A stretch of DNA of 64,000 nt from Patiria pectinifera (lineage: Eukaryota > Echinodermata > Asteroidea > Valvatida > Asterinidae): contig CM057149.1 of assembly GCA_029964075.1 (NCBI GenBank), forward strand, positions 568,465 to 632,464, given 5' to 3'. Position numbers and translations under genes: made by a program. Numbering within the stretch: position 1 is the first letter of the stretch; the number at the start of each line of letters is the position of its first letter. This document shows positions 13,101-28,100 of the stretch, one piece after another. Below the pieces are notes generated by a model. It searched no databases. It was given only the letters and a program-made list of their open reading frames with translations, and was not told the origin of the DNA.

Positions 13101-16100
13101 TATTGCTAAAAAAGTCACAAAGTTGAAGCACTGTAACTGTATATTTTTCGTTAAAATGGTATTTATTGTTAATGGGAATAACAGTGGGAGGAGCCAGTCT
13201 TCACTGTGTGATAATGACCCGGTTGTGAGATGGCCACTGTTAATGGACAGAGCCAAATGACCGGGTTGGAGGATAGCCACTGCTAATGGACAGAGCCGAA
13301 TGACTGGGTTGTGAGATGGCCACTGTTCGAGACCAGCAATATGTAGCATTTACAGCTCGATCAATTACTTTGTGATTACTTCGTTCAGTACCGTTGATAA
13401 ATAAAACATTTGCTAGCCCGTAGATATCGTGGTTGGTTTGGACTGCACGTTGGAAAGTACATGTAAAGCTGCAGCAGTACCAGTCACTGAACAATTTGGA
13501 ACAAGTTTGGCATTTACCCGACATTTGATCGGGCACATAAAGCAAAGTATAACCTTGTAACAATTTGCAATTTGCATTTTTTGGGATTGTGTAGTTTAGC
13601 CCACCCCTGCGGACGTAATCACTTGCATTTTTTGTAATCTTAAAGTAAAAGAGGTGCTCCAAATTAGTGACATTTTTGACCCCACACAATGTTCTTTTAA
13701 ATTTGGGACAGTACTTTGAAGAAAAAGTAAATTTTCCTACCTGGTTTGCCAGCATTGAATTCACACACTCTTACCAGTTACCACTTACCACTCACTGTTG
13801 CCATGAGAGTGTATGATGAAACCCCATTTTCTGGCAGCTCATTTGAAGTACCCCATTATTGCTCAAAAATAAAATCCCAGTCAGAAAATAAAAAAAATCC
13901 ATATCTGGCTACCACTTCGCAACTAGTGGGTCTACATGTACTAGTCCATATTCCATGTCAGAAATTTTAAAAAATGATTCAACATTTTCTAGCTCCCATT
14001 TTTTAAAATCAAGTACACAAGTCTTGGTAGAAGTTAAGTCCTATATTTATTTTAGAAAAAAAAGAGGCCCAATGTAAAATTAAACTTGCATCTTTAAGTA
14101 TCCGTTAGAAGTCATAGCTGAAACCAGGGGGTGACTGTGGAGTTAAGGATCCGAGTTCCTATAACAGATGAAACATCTACCTTTAACTTTTTACTTTTGT
14201 CAAGACTGGATGCAGACAACATATCAAAGCCCATATTTCTTAAGAGTAACTACTTCTTGCTCAAGTAAGGTGTCATGTATCAATTTGTCAACACTGCCAC
14301 TGGTCAAAATTTTGTCTGTAATATTCAAGAATTCCTAAAATCCAAAGGGATTTCTCATTCTAGTAAGAAAACACTCACCTCTGTTTACCTACATTTGCAT
14401 ATCAGCGCGCATGCGCACAAACATTCGCTGAAAAGAACAGCGCCCAAGCCTCACCCTCCGTGCCCACTACATGTCCCTTAAATTGCCCTGTTACACAAAG
14501 ACTCCTATTTTTTTTATTTTTTTTGTTAGAAATTGGGAAGGATGGTAAACAGAGGTGAGTGTTTTCTTAATAGAATGGAAAATTCCTTTGGATTTTAGGA
14601 ATTCCATTACAGAAAACATCTCACCTCTGTTTACTTACATTTACAGAGTAGCACCGACAGACTTTAGGGATGGAAGCTTAGGGACATGTAGCAGCAACGA
14701 CAAAGTCTAAACTAGGCCTACATCCAATTCTAAATGGCATGAAAAGGTTGCTTAGACATACCCAGGTGCTACCTATCTATTCTAAAGGAGCTTTGCGGGC
14801 TGGCGGGCTGCTGATTGTGCAGTTTCCTGGAAGAATTTCTGGTAATGCAACCCTCTGCTTGCACAACAGCTATAAGCAAGGTGTGACAGTGTAAGGGTTC
14901 TTCCAGCAATCTGCTTTTCTGATACCTGAAAAAGAGAGTCCAATTCCCTGTATCTGAAAAGGAAGCTCCGAGCAGTTCAGTTCAGGAAATTGTCATGCTG
15001 GGTGTTTCCTGAGCTTGAGATTTTGATGACTGTACAAGCATTTGCTTGATGTAGCCTCTTGAAGGCTCAGTGCGAGCATTGTAGTTCTGCAGAGCTCGCA
15101 TGGGGCACCACCATATCCCTCTGCTACTAATGAAGAGGATGTCAACTTGGCCGGAAATATCTGGTCTGGAAATAAGTTGATTTATTCCATGTGTTGAACT
15201 TCACCTATGGAATAAAGTGAATGCGGTCATGTGCCAATGGCTATGACCTGGTAAATTAGTGAAATTCCCTTCTTAAGGCAAGCTACTGAAGCAGCCAGTA
15301 AGAATATGGGTTTCGCAAGCTGACAGAAAGGAGAGTCTCAATGTATCGGTACCTGTTGGTTCCAAATGGGGCTTAGGTGGGTGACCCACTGACGGTACTT
15401 GGATCCAAAGATGGTAGGCCTATCTACCTGTACTTCACAGTAGGAGGTCAACAGTAAAAACCTGTCATGAATCAGATGTGACAAGGTTGTTTTTGAGGAA
15501 ACTGTAGATCTATCAATGGAACCCTGATAGAGGACTTCAATTATGGCTCATCGGTAACCCTGGACAGTAGATATCTGAAACTGGTGTGGAAGATTGTCAG
15601 CAAAATCCCAAACGAAGGTGCAGATGCAGATCGGGGATTGGCAGCTACTATCATACCCCTTGGGGAATCAAATTGCTTCTGACTGTAAAGACTGTAGCTT
15701 TAAGATAATGATAGCATCCAGGCGCAAAGATGGAGAGTGGCTGTGTCTGGGTGTAGAATGATTGTTGTAAGACCAAGGTGGTCCAGAAGTAAAGGGATTA
15801 TGGCTGCCGTTGCCAAAAAGGAGCTACATGTATGAGTGCTACAGTTATTTTCATAACTCTGTCTATCAAGTGCATGAATTCCTGTCGCGTTGAAGCTGAA
15901 GGATTCTTCTAGACCAGAGGACCATAGGATGAGTATAAATTTGGCAAAAGGCTGGAATTGGAAGCTGGTAGCCTGGAAGGGATGCAAATACATGTAGATA
16001 GGTGCAAGTACCGGTAGCATTCTGAGAATGTTGAGGACCTTTATCTGAATACTGATGGCAGAAGAAATCATTCTGTTGAAGTGAATTCAATACCTTCTTT

Positions 16101-19100
16101 CTGGCCAGGTGGAATGCTAGACGGAACAGCCAACTGGGTGGCTCTGAAGTGGACAGGCAGGAAGAAAGAGCGAGTTCCCCGGACGATGCATGTAGTACAC
16201 TACATCTGAACTGTGGAATTGTCCGTCTGGACCAAGACAAGCTTGATTAGGACTTTGGATATGAGCAAATGCAAGGCCTTGAGCACTGTCAATAGCTCTG
16301 GTTGAATGAACGCAACTGGCTCTCTTTAGTTGGCCAAGTGCTTGGTACTCAATGACCATCCAGATGGAATCTCAAACCCTGTCCGAGGTACCCATTGCAA
16401 TGGTAGAAGATGTAGTTACCCTGTACATTGTCCTGAAAAGGCTATCAGTGCAGTAGGTCATAGCTAAGATGGGTAACTGGAATCCCTTTGGAGATCACTC
16501 TTAGCGTAGATGGGAAAGAAACAGGAAAGGCTGAACAGAGCGCCTGTGTGTCATTCACCAGGGAACTAGGTCTATCATCAAGATGCCAGTAATGACTGAA
16601 ACCAAGTTGGAAAATGTTTCAAGGTACCGGTAGGTCAGCTGTTGTGAAGGAGCTCGATACTGAAGATGAAAAACAACATCAAGTGCAAGTTAGGCAGACT
16701 GTTAAAGGCTATACTGGAGATACATGTAAGGTCTGCTAAAGCCTATCATGTAAGTACAAGAGCAAATGGATCTGTTTTGCTGTAAAAAGGAATGCTGCCA
16801 CAACAACGGTGATTCTTATAAAGACCCAAAGGAACTGTGAAAATCAAAAAGGTCTGTATCGTATGTAGGTATGCGGAACTCCACTTCTGATGACCCACAT
16901 ACATGTATATGGGTACTGTACAAGTATTAGTATCCCAATGATTGATGGAAGCGGCAAACCAACCTGTCTTCAGAGACTGGAGGGAGGTAGACAGCATTTC
17001 CATCTGAAGTCCTATGCTGTATGTAAAAGTTTGATAATGGGCCGCCATATGTCAGACTTCTACTGACGGAGAAAAAGGCAAAGTAAACCGAAACTCCATC
17101 CAGTTGGAAGTATCCTGATCTAGTTCATTCCCTAAGGAAGGATATCCTTCTCTGAATTCCAGACAATGCTTCAAAGAAGTGTCTGATGAACCCCTTATGT
17201 ATGAAGTTACATAAAACCACGTCTGACCAGACTCTGTAGGACAAATATTTGTTCTAAAGACTCGAAGCAGTGAAGATATGTCAAAATTCTGCTGTATGCT
17301 GAGGATGAAGAAGACCGGTCTACAAAACTCCTGGCTTAAGAAATTAATCTCAGTAAGTTGAATCATGCTGGTTGGAGACAGACATACCGGGTAGAAGATG
17401 TACATGTATGCTAAGCACCGATGAGGATTAACCTATCTGTAAGTATGGAATCCTGCACCATAGTCTTGCCAATTAACCTGACATTATGTGACCGACTAAT
17501 GAAAGAAACATTCATTCAAGAATGCCATAAAGCCGGAAATTAGCAACAAGTCCCAATGCAATTCCAACAATCTGGACAATAAACAGAATGATAAAATCTC
17601 CAACAAAACTGCATCAGTTAAGAGAGATATCAAGGCAACTTGCAAGGGCGCCAGACAAAAGAACGATTCTGTGAAGGCCCTGAGGCATAAATGAAAGAGT
17701 AAGGCAGTAATCCTTGGTCTATTGTAATAAACAACAAACAATCCCAACAGGCTGATGAATATAAACAGGCCAGCCGAGCAAGTTATTCAAGTAATAGATT
17801 ATGAAGGAATCTGTAGAAGGAATACTCATTCACGACATTCCCCAACACAATCGTATCTATAGGGAAGAAGCAGGGAAAGAATGCAGCATCCAGATGCCAG
17901 TAAACATTTGAGAATAAGTCTATGGAGAGTCAAGACTCTTTTTTTTTAACAATCTTATAAATGATAACAAACTAAAAGTGGCATCAGATTGCAACATTCT
18001 ATCCAAATGCAGCTTGAGCATAGATACATGTGAGCCTGTGTTATGAACATGCTAGGGGGGGGGGGGCTAGGGGGGGCTGTAGCCCCCCCAAAATTGTGTC
18101 TAGCCCCCCAAAATAAATTCCGTAAAATAAAAAAAAATGCATTAGCAAAAAGAAGGATTGTGATGTAGGCCTACATGCGAACGGTCGCCCCCTAAAGAAG
18201 AAATAGCCGTGGCAAGGGTGCATTAGTTAATATAGTGTGAACGATTTTAGGATTTTATTGGCGCTCCCCATTGAAAAAATGACATGAGCCCCCAGCCCCC
18301 TTATGGATTTTCGGAGGCCTAAGTGTCTTGGAAAAAACCCGGTCTACATTTCAACACGCCTCCCTGAAAAAATTCTGGATCCACCGTGCTAGCCCCCCCA
18401 AAATATTGGTTCTAGAACCGCGCCTGCGGTACGGCGCGGTTTAACATTGTTTATCAAGTTTTCTAACCTTGACTGGCCACAGCTAGCTGTACTGGGAGTT
18501 GCAGGAGTGTTCACCGCGCACATTCGGAGGTCCAAAAGCAAGCAAAATGTGGCGATTTTTGCCAAACGTAATGTCAAATTCTTCACTGGTAAGCTGATAA
18601 CAAATTTTGGGGTTTTCTTATTTTTTATATACGGGCTAGTAAAACTCTAAACGGGCTAGTAAAATATCCAGTTAAATAGCCCAGTGGGCTAGCCAGGAAA
18701 AAAAGTTAGCGCAAGGCCTGTGGCAATCTTGAATATGGGAGACGACTCCAATGAGTAATAAAGTAATCAAAACACATGGGTCGATCACCCAGTGCCGTGG
18801 ACAGTCGGGCAGCTGGTTAAGTCACCGGAGTAATGTGGAGAAATACCACGACGATGCGTTCACTGGATGTAAAATCCATGGTTAGAATGAAATCTTTGTC
18901 TCGGAGTTAAACAGGAACCCCAAAATCCTTCAAAGAATGTGGAGAAATCCCACAACGAGTACCCATCGGTAACGCAAGGTCGCTTATCTGGTTAAGAAAG
19001 TGCATCCTCTGTTGGGTAAAACCACGACGAGCACATACGAGTGACGACTTCGATCCTTGAGATTATTTTTCTATTTTCTTGGGAATTCTTGGGAATTATC

Positions 19101-22100
19101 CATTTTGATGTGTGGCCACGCTGCACCATGTGTCACAGTCCTTCATTTAAAGAAAATCCAGGAGAGCTATAAATCGCTCTCCTCAAATCTTTGAGGACAG
19201 CAAATCGCTCTCCTTAAAATCCATGGATAAACATCGGTGAAACGACGGATTAACATTGTTTTTGTTTTGTTTTGAATATCAGGATTTATTCAAGGGGCTG
19301 CATTATTATTAGTTTTTGCATAATAATATGCTCAAGTGGTGTTACCGGGTACTTCTTTCGTTTTTGTAACTGTAAAAAGTAAGACAAGGTAACATTTATT
19401 TTAAAAAAAATTACTAAATGGAGATCAATAAAAGGTTGGACTACTGCTTACGCTTTCATTTTTTAATACAGTTGTCGGTTGGTTCATCACTTAATTGTAC
19501 TTGGAAAATAGAGTTAATAAACGGCACATAAAGCAACTGAGTACTTGTATTCAGATTTGTTAAAATTATATGAAAATTTTCAGTCTGAACTATTTCCATT
19601 GCACTACGAAAGCTACATAAAAAGGGCCTCAAAATGACAAAAACAAGCCTGAAGTATTATCGAAATATTTGCCGTCAATAATCTTAAAAATAATGGAAAA
19701 TGCAGGTCAAGTATGCACAATGCTAGTCACGACGAGAAACTGGCTAACAATGTCTGAACTTCGCTTGGTTCGAGAGCGTGCCGCGCGATGCACTGTATGT
19801 GGGTGGGCCGGGAATGAGCCTCGTTTTACGGTATGAGTTTTCGGTGTCACGCTGCATCGTTTCACTTTTTCATAGCTACCAACTAGTACGATTTTTTCGT
19901 AATTATTACGAATTGTTTGTTAAATTACGAAAATACGATTTGCCACTAAAACATTACGAATTTCCCATTTTCTACCTAACGAAAACAAAATACTTGTAAA
20001 GTATCGTTTTTGACCAAAAACTTCTGGCGAAATGTCGCGATAATGGATGGACTGGTGACAAGTCTAATAAGAATGCAGTCAAGCACCTGATAGACATCAA
20101 TGCAGTGTGCGCAGTGGAGTACTTGAGGACCAAACTAAAAATATTTTTCAATGGTGTGTCATTTGTGTGCATCTCGTGGATGTGTGGTTTGTGTGTACTG
20201 TATGTGACTGTGAGTACTTTTCAGTGACGATCGTGAACACATTTAGTCGCTTATTGCCGGTATGAGACCCATCAGTGCGAGATTTTAATCATGGAATTTA
20301 ATAAGAGTATGGTTGGAATAATTGGTAATAGAGTTTGAGTTTGTCACAACGTCCAGAAAAGATCAATCAGCATGCGTTTGCAAGGTATGTTGGCGGGATA
20401 TTTCTATTGCATACGGTGGCCCTAAATCATTGTGTGTAAAAACATGATACGAACTCGAAACTCCACATCGATAGCATGCATCTCAAAAAACATATGCGCA
20501 CATGTTATTGTTGTTATTATTTATTTGACTTCAACAAACAAATACAGGCATTAAAACAAAATTAATTTAAATTTTTTTTTTTTTTTTTTTTTAATTTTTT
20601 TTTAATTTAAAATTATCTTTTGGCTTACAGTACATTATTATTCACAACAAGAAGGGTATACACATGTATGTGTACATGTAAACCATGTACCTGTACTCGA
20701 TGTTGGTAAAGCTTTTGATAAAACAAGAAGTTGAAAATGACCACGCGCGCGCGGGTTGATTACTAATTGGGATTTTGAAAAGTTGGCAGCTATGCTTTTT
20801 TACAATGTCTATTCCGGATCCGTCCACCCTGCATGCAAAACACATGTACAACGTGCATGCACAGGCACACCGCGCGCGACTATTGCATTGGCTGGTTACT
20901 GCATTTCCATCATGCCTTCTTTGGCCCATAGTGCGCGGCGCAGCGGGAACCAGTCACTGCTGGCCCATGTGTTTTCATACATCAATGCAGCTCTATGTGA
21001 TATGTAGATAGTGCACGTACAGTATACAGCCGCTGTGCACGCACGATCTTTGAGGGTATGTACGAGCTCAGTGTTCGTTCACTTATAGCAAAATTCCGCA
21101 GAATAAACGTAAGTTTGGGCTTTAATACAAATGAACAATACGTGTAGCTAAAGACTTAAAATCCTTAGCGTTTTTATTTTGGATTTTTGAGGAGCGCTAT
21201 TTTTTGCGCTCCTTCGAGACAGTCGAGGAGCGCAGTTCTCCGCCTGCGCGATCGCGCTCCTTAAAAATGACGGACTGGTGTCAATATCGCGTGGCAGTAC
21301 AGTCCTTTCCAACTTCAGTTCAGATCATTTAATTCCACAGTATTCCCAATAAAAATACATCAAACTTTATAACTTGTATTTCTAAAGTCGGAAAATAATA
21401 AAATATATAAAACACACGCAAAAGTCCACTTGGTGCTGAAGGTGATGGAGAAAATCTCGGGTTCGCTCGGAAAGCTTGATCATGGTGTGTAATTGCGTAT
21501 GATGAAGATGGCAGTGGTCGGGTGGTGCCCCGCCTCTGCGACTGGGCGGGCTGGTCGAATTATAATTACCGAGGGACCTATGGGTATCGAACGCCAAGTC
21601 TCCCCTACCCGCAAGTACATGAGTGTCGATCTCTTCTGCTGCTTGCATGTGCTCTTGTAGACTGTCGAATGTGCGGGATTTTCCGAGAATCTTGCAGTGA
21701 CTCTCGCTGGAGAGAAGTGCCTGTTCCCGGGGTATTTCCTACCGTCGAAACCAGGGATTAGACCTGGCGGTAGTGGCGGAAATATCATGCTTGGAAGGTG
21801 ATTTCCCAGAAGATTACGACTTGAGCAAATAGATTTCTTAATTTTACTATTTGTGGCGGAGTCCGCCATGTTTTTTTTTTTTACAAGCACAGCGAATACG
21901 GTTAAATTGTACGTGTTGACGCTACACGTCGCTGAAAAAACTAGGCGGAGTCTTTGTGTAACAGGGCAATTTAAGGGAAATGTAGTTGGCACGGAGGGTG
22001 AGGCTTGGGCGCTATTCTTTTTAGCAAATGTTTGTGCGTATGCACACTGATATGCAAATGTAGGTAAACAGAGGTGAGTGTTTTCTGTAATAGAATAAAA

Positions 22101-25100
22101 AAGGTTACAACTTACAACTATAATTATGTGTCTTGTTTTTTATTTAGATTATTGTTATTTATTATCAGCGGTCTCAAGTCTCGGTCTCAGTCTCAGACCA
22201 TATCAGTCTCGGTCTCGGTCCGCCTTGAAGGGGCTTGTCTCGGTCTCGGAACTTCAGGTCTCAGTCTTGGTCTTGGACTATCTGGCCTCGACTTCAACAC
22301 TGGTATACAGCACCATGTAAACTTTGACCTTGGTCCGACCTTGACCTACATGTAGGCCAACCAAACCAGGCACCCACTATAATGTAATTAATGGGACCTA
22401 TTACAGTAATAATAATAATAATAATACTAATTTGGGAGGCTAATCATCCTTACTCGCAGCTGGTATGCTGAATTGCGAAGGACGCGGCTGCAACGTGGTC
22501 GGGCCGCTGGTACGTAAAGGTGCCTATGGCTGCCGGCCACATCAACCCATATATGACCACAGAGCACAGCCTGAGATCGAGAGTGTTTGATTTTTCCGGG
22601 GGGAGGAAAACCGGAGGGCCCGGAGAAAAACCCTTGTGACAAAGGAGAGAACCAACGCACAACTTTACTCACATGTGATCCGCGGCCAGTATTCGAACCG
22701 TGGTCACCTTGGTGAGAGGCGAGCGCTTTACGCACAAACCACCCATGCCCCATGCCACCCACAATAAGTGTACCACATTGCTTTAATCTAGCGTGTCACA
22801 ATTTTGTTTCCTTATGCCACTGGACTAGTAGTGGAGCACGGTCGAATAACTTGAACTTGGGTGGTTTCATTGGGTTTTTTGGGAGGGGGGTGTTGGGAGA
22901 GGGGGTGTTGGAGGGTGAGAATTAGGACAAAATTCAGGGGCGAAGTTCAGTTCTAATTTTAAGAATGGCTGCACACAGAACTACTTTCATTGACAGCCAT
23001 GTTTCCTATTTTCAATGATGGGCATACAGTATGTGACTGAGCCAGAGCACAAATGTATAGCATACAACACAATCTCAGTCAATGAAGAAAGACAACTGTT
23101 TAATAATCATACATCACAAACCTGTGAAATAATGCGCTCCAGTGGAAATCCAGTTGTATGCTGCTGAACCAACTGTTTGGATGCTTGGTTGATGGTTTGA
23201 TCAGGAAAATGATTAATTGGCCAGACCTAGTAAATGTAAGTCAACAAAAGCAAGCTCATATTATAAGCCTCATTAATAGTGGCTACAAAAATAAGAAGAA
23301 GACAAAATATTGGATATAAGCTTCCTCCTTCATTCCCCAGATACCTGTTCCCCTGAAAATATGGTTGATTCAATTTTCAATTCTTATTGGCCTTTGATAT
23401 ACAAACTTTCCAAAAGTGGTACAAAAGGACAATACTACGTCGGATCATACATGTAAGACCTCCTTGAAATATAGGTCTCCATGCACAACTGAAATTTTTA
23501 TGAGCCAAGATTGGGTTAATTTTTGCCTGGTGCTGAAACAGAAACTTAGGACAATAAATTATCTACAACTGCTTAAAAACAAGGATAGATAAGATTCACC
23601 TTTAATGAAACAAGCATTAATAGACGGGGAACTGCACGTGGCGCTGCACGTGACCGCATCAAAATCGAAAAATACGCACTGATCACACAGGTATAAAATG
23701 CATTTCTGTGCAAAATGAAAGACAATTTTGGCAAAAAGACGCATGATATGATATATAAGAAATGTTGGATCCATGTAATGACAACTAATGTGCATTCAGT
23801 AGTGGCTATCCACATTACAATTTTTCAATTCATCGTACATGTATATGAATTCATCGTAAATGAATGTTGTATATGGCCAGCTCTGATATCCTCAAAAGGC
23901 CAAGTGAATCAGTGACCCCTTCAAGTACGCTGGGCATGGGAAATCCACCCACATGCTAATCACGTTCGAAGATCCTATCCCGTTCAAGGGCGGATCCAGG
24001 GGGGGGGCCCAAAGGGGGCCATGGCCCCCCCAAAACGAAACCAATTTTTTTTTTTTTTGATGTGACATCGCAATAAAGGCAGGCAATGAGTACACCACCA
24101 TCTTTTCTTCAAAAAAAATTGGTTAAAGTGGTCAGAAATTGCCTCAGATCGCACCACAGAGTATATAGAATCCCCCCCAAAAATTTTTGACCCACTTTTT
24201 TGGGGGGGACCAAAAATGTTTTTGGCCCCCCCCCCCCAAATTGTGTTCTGGATCCGCCCTTGATCCCGTTACTGATGATCCGGCCCAGGTCGTGCCCCGC
24301 TTTCGTTCCAACCAATAAACATTGACTGCTAGTGGAAAGTTTTGGGGCGGAGCATAGGTGGTCCATTCATCATCCATCAAACGGCTGTTTATGGACATGT
24401 TCGGAAACCTGATACACTAAACTTTCCATTGGAGTGAAATTCATATGTGTTAAAAAATAGCCGTCTGCTTTGGAGGATTGTGGTGAGATTTTCAGGGAGC
24501 GGCGTACCATGGGTACGCGTTGAGTCTTTCAACCATGTGATGGTCCTACGGAGAACTGAACACTACTTAATACATGTATGCATGATACACATACAATTAT
24601 TTTGCATCGCACAATGTGCAATTTATTTTGAAAATGCGTAGCACTTTGTGCATATTTGCGTCGCAAAATGAGATGCGATACCAGGAAATCGAACGCTGAC
24701 CACATCTATCAATGTCAGTCAAGGCATGGCACCCTCAGTTAACATACCTACCACAGCCTGTCAATTGTACCAATATGAGGCCCGTTCACAGACCTATTAA
24801 AGCCTGTCACCGGATAGATTCCGACATTTAGCTCATCAATACTGAGGTTTAGAAAAAAACTACTTCTAAAATATATGCAAATATACCATTCCTAAACAAT
24901 TTTCAGGTATCACCCCTTCTAAATGTACTTTGTATTGCCAATAGACTATACGTGCCAAATTTGGTGCTTTGGACCAGTCTCACGTTTCGACCCATAAGCC
25001 ACCTGTCTATTTCTAGCTTTAAGCTAGGAATCACTGTGACTATTAATTGAGGTAAATGCAGAGTAGAGGTTTTGATTTGTTTCCCTTTGGTGGAAATTTC

Positions 25101-28100
25101 ATTATAAGTAGTCACATTTTGTGTGCATGCACACTGGCAATGCATTTGTAGGTATTGGCGGGAGTATTTTCTTAGAAACTATAGAAAATCCCAGCAGATT
25201 TGTGGAGAATTCTTAATAGTTGCTACCTGGCAACTTTTCTGGAATTTAACTTGGCATGGGATTACCACATTTTATAACTTCCCATATAGAAAATACATTA
25301 GCATTCATCCCAAAAAAAGAACTTTGAGTCATTTTCCAGTTGTTGAGATGTACATTTCTTTTGTGAGGAGGTACACGAAAGATAATCTATGACCCTTAAA
25401 ATGGTATCCTTGTAACATACAGGAAGTTCATGTAAAACAAGTCAGGTGTGGTAACAGACACAAATGCCCCGCAACCGTGACTGTTCCCATGACATGACTT
25501 CACTCTTTTAACATCAACTTACATGTACCTGGGTCACATGGAACGTTCATTGACATCATAATTGTTTTCTGTAGGATATATGAATTAATCCCAATGATCT
25601 CAGAATAGATATAATGTATTTCTTTGCTTTTCTGTTGGGAAGTCATTGTATGTGACTTAAAAGTGTGAGTGAATGTGAAGAGATCCTGTACAAACAAGCT
25701 GAATTAAAAAAACCCACAGCTGTACATAAAACAAAATAAAGGATCCCATTTCAATTTGATACTGAACAAGATTTAAGATAGGCATCTTACGGTTACCAAG
25801 AACAATCCCCAAACCAAATCTGAAGTTCATACGTAAAGTATTTCTCAAGTTATCGTGCTGACAAGATTTATATTGTTTAAGCCACTGTGACCTTGACCTT
25901 TAACCTTTTGGCCTTAAATGCAATAGGCTTCTTAGGATTACCAAGAGCAATCCACAAACCAAATTTGAAGTTCACATATATGAAGTATTTCTCAAGTTAT
26001 CGCCCCGACAATATTTCTATTGTTTTAGCCAATCTGACCTTGACCCTTGGCCTTTCGGCTCTAAATGCAATAGGCTTCTTAGGGTTACCAAGAGCAATCC
26101 ATTGACCAAATGTGAGGTTCATATGTTACGTATTTCTCAAGTTATCGTGCTGACAAGATTTATATGGTTTTAGCCACTCTGACCTTGACCCTTGACCTGA
26201 GTTCGAGTCCCACCCGAAATGCAATAGGCTTCTTAGGACTACCAGGAGTGATCCACAAACAAAATTTGATGTTCATATGTTAAGTCAAGTTATCGCGCTG
26301 ACAATATATGTCAGTGCAGGGCAAAACCTAGTTGGATGAAGATTTCTATTGTTTTAGCCACTGTGACCTTGACCCTTAACTTTTCAGCCCCAAATCCAAT
26401 AGGCTTCTTACGATTACCAAGAACAATCCACAAACCAAATTTGAAGTTCATACGTAAAGTAATTCTCAAGTTATTGTGCTGACAAGATTTCTATTGTTTT
26501 AGCCTCTGTGACCTTGACTTTTAACCTTTCGGCCCCAAGTTAGGCAAGTTATTCGAGCTATTCGAGCTGACAAGATTTATACATTGGTGCAGGGCAAAAC
26601 CTAGTTGGATGAAGATTTCTATTGTTTTAGCCACTGTGACCTTGACCCTTGACTTTTCGGCCCTAAATGCAATAAGCTTCGGAGGATTACCTAAAACAAT
26701 CCACAAACCAAATTTGAAGTTTATATGTTAAGTATTTTTCAAGTTACCGCGCTGACAAGATTTCTCCGGACACACACTAAACCCACCCACCCACCCACAG
26801 GAGGACAAGGCGGAAACAGTATGGCCCTTTGGCTTCGCCGCGGGGCATAAAAGACTAACTTTTTTGATGGCAGATGTTACATTACAGGAACCTGAGTGCA
26901 GGCAAAGACTTGAATCCACGTTTAGTCTTTGATTATTACAACTCCGCTTTCAATGATATATGATATGTATTTGTAAATGGTTTTATACCAAACATTTATT
27001 GAGGTTTTAACCATCACTGGTTGTTTGCAGTTCTTACAAGACACGCATGCTTACCCTTGGTTGTTCCTCAGTGAAAGCAACTTCTCCTGTGACACCTCGA
27101 ATCAGCTCATCAGGCAGAGAGGTTCTCTCCACAATACTATCACTCAAATGGTTGAACCTACCATTTATCAAAAAATACATTCAAGTGTACATGTCATTGT
27201 CTTTCTTTTGTAAAGAAAAATAATCAAATTCCATCTTAAAAAAACTTTGGTTGTGGTACCTGCTGCTACATCAGACTCGAACCGACCGGCTGACCCCAAC
27301 AAGCTAGGTGGTTCAGAGGTAAGACGTCTGCACTAGTAGGCAGGAGGTCATGAGTTCGAGTCCCACCCGAGTAAGCTTTGAGATTTTTGCAAGCCCTTGG
27401 ACAACACTGAATATAACCATCCACACCAAGGTATTAAAATACCTATAAGCATGTTAATAACTCCACTGGTGCATGTAACACCCCCCCCCCTCCCCATGCA
27501 AAGAGCTATGTTTGGTGGTTTATGTGGGTAGCCACTGAAATTTGATCAATCAATACTTTTTTTCTAGACAATCTTTAAGGGATAACAAATGACAACTAGT
27601 TTTTGATACTGCCTGTGAGAAGAAACTGGTTGGTTTATCAATTAATATGCCTAGAACCAGGCCAAAAGAGATCGATGAAGTCACGCCATTTTTCAATATG
27701 AACAGGCACAAAAAAGGTACTGTTGTCTGTCACTCCCTGCAATCAAAAATTCTATGGCATCAGATTATGTAATGTCGAGTCATACATTTATATAATGCAC
27801 TGTAGGCCAATACTTACCACTCAATGGTGAGCTTGATGAAAACTTTCAGGTTTCCAGCTCCAGCACAACTGCCACAAGTCACTTGTCCATGGCCATGACA
27901 TGTTTTACATCTATATGTATCAAATACAAATTAAATAGCACCAATTGGTAAGTACCATATCGTAAATATAAATATATTGTAAGACATTATGTCAGAATAT
28001 TCAATCATTAACTACACATTTTCAATGACAGACTAACTTGATACATGTAAAAGCACAAAGGCACTTCTTGTACAAGATTCCTCTCCAGTGTCACATGATA

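Noticed and set aside
13240-13764. 174-codon minus-strand ORF
   Set aside because: Part of it is the 43-bp tandem repeat ([11 protein letters not shown]-type copies). The remainder has no family features I recognise, although its length is notable for an AT-rich intron.
21480-21992. 170-codon minus-strand ORF
   Set aside because: No recognisable family. It overlaps ORFs on the other strand and an interspersed repeat (21930-22095), and shows no exon-like boundaries.
22427-22762. 111-codon minus-strand ORF
   Set aside because: It is the translation of the family B SINE. The plus copy at 31 kb yields a similar chance ORF.
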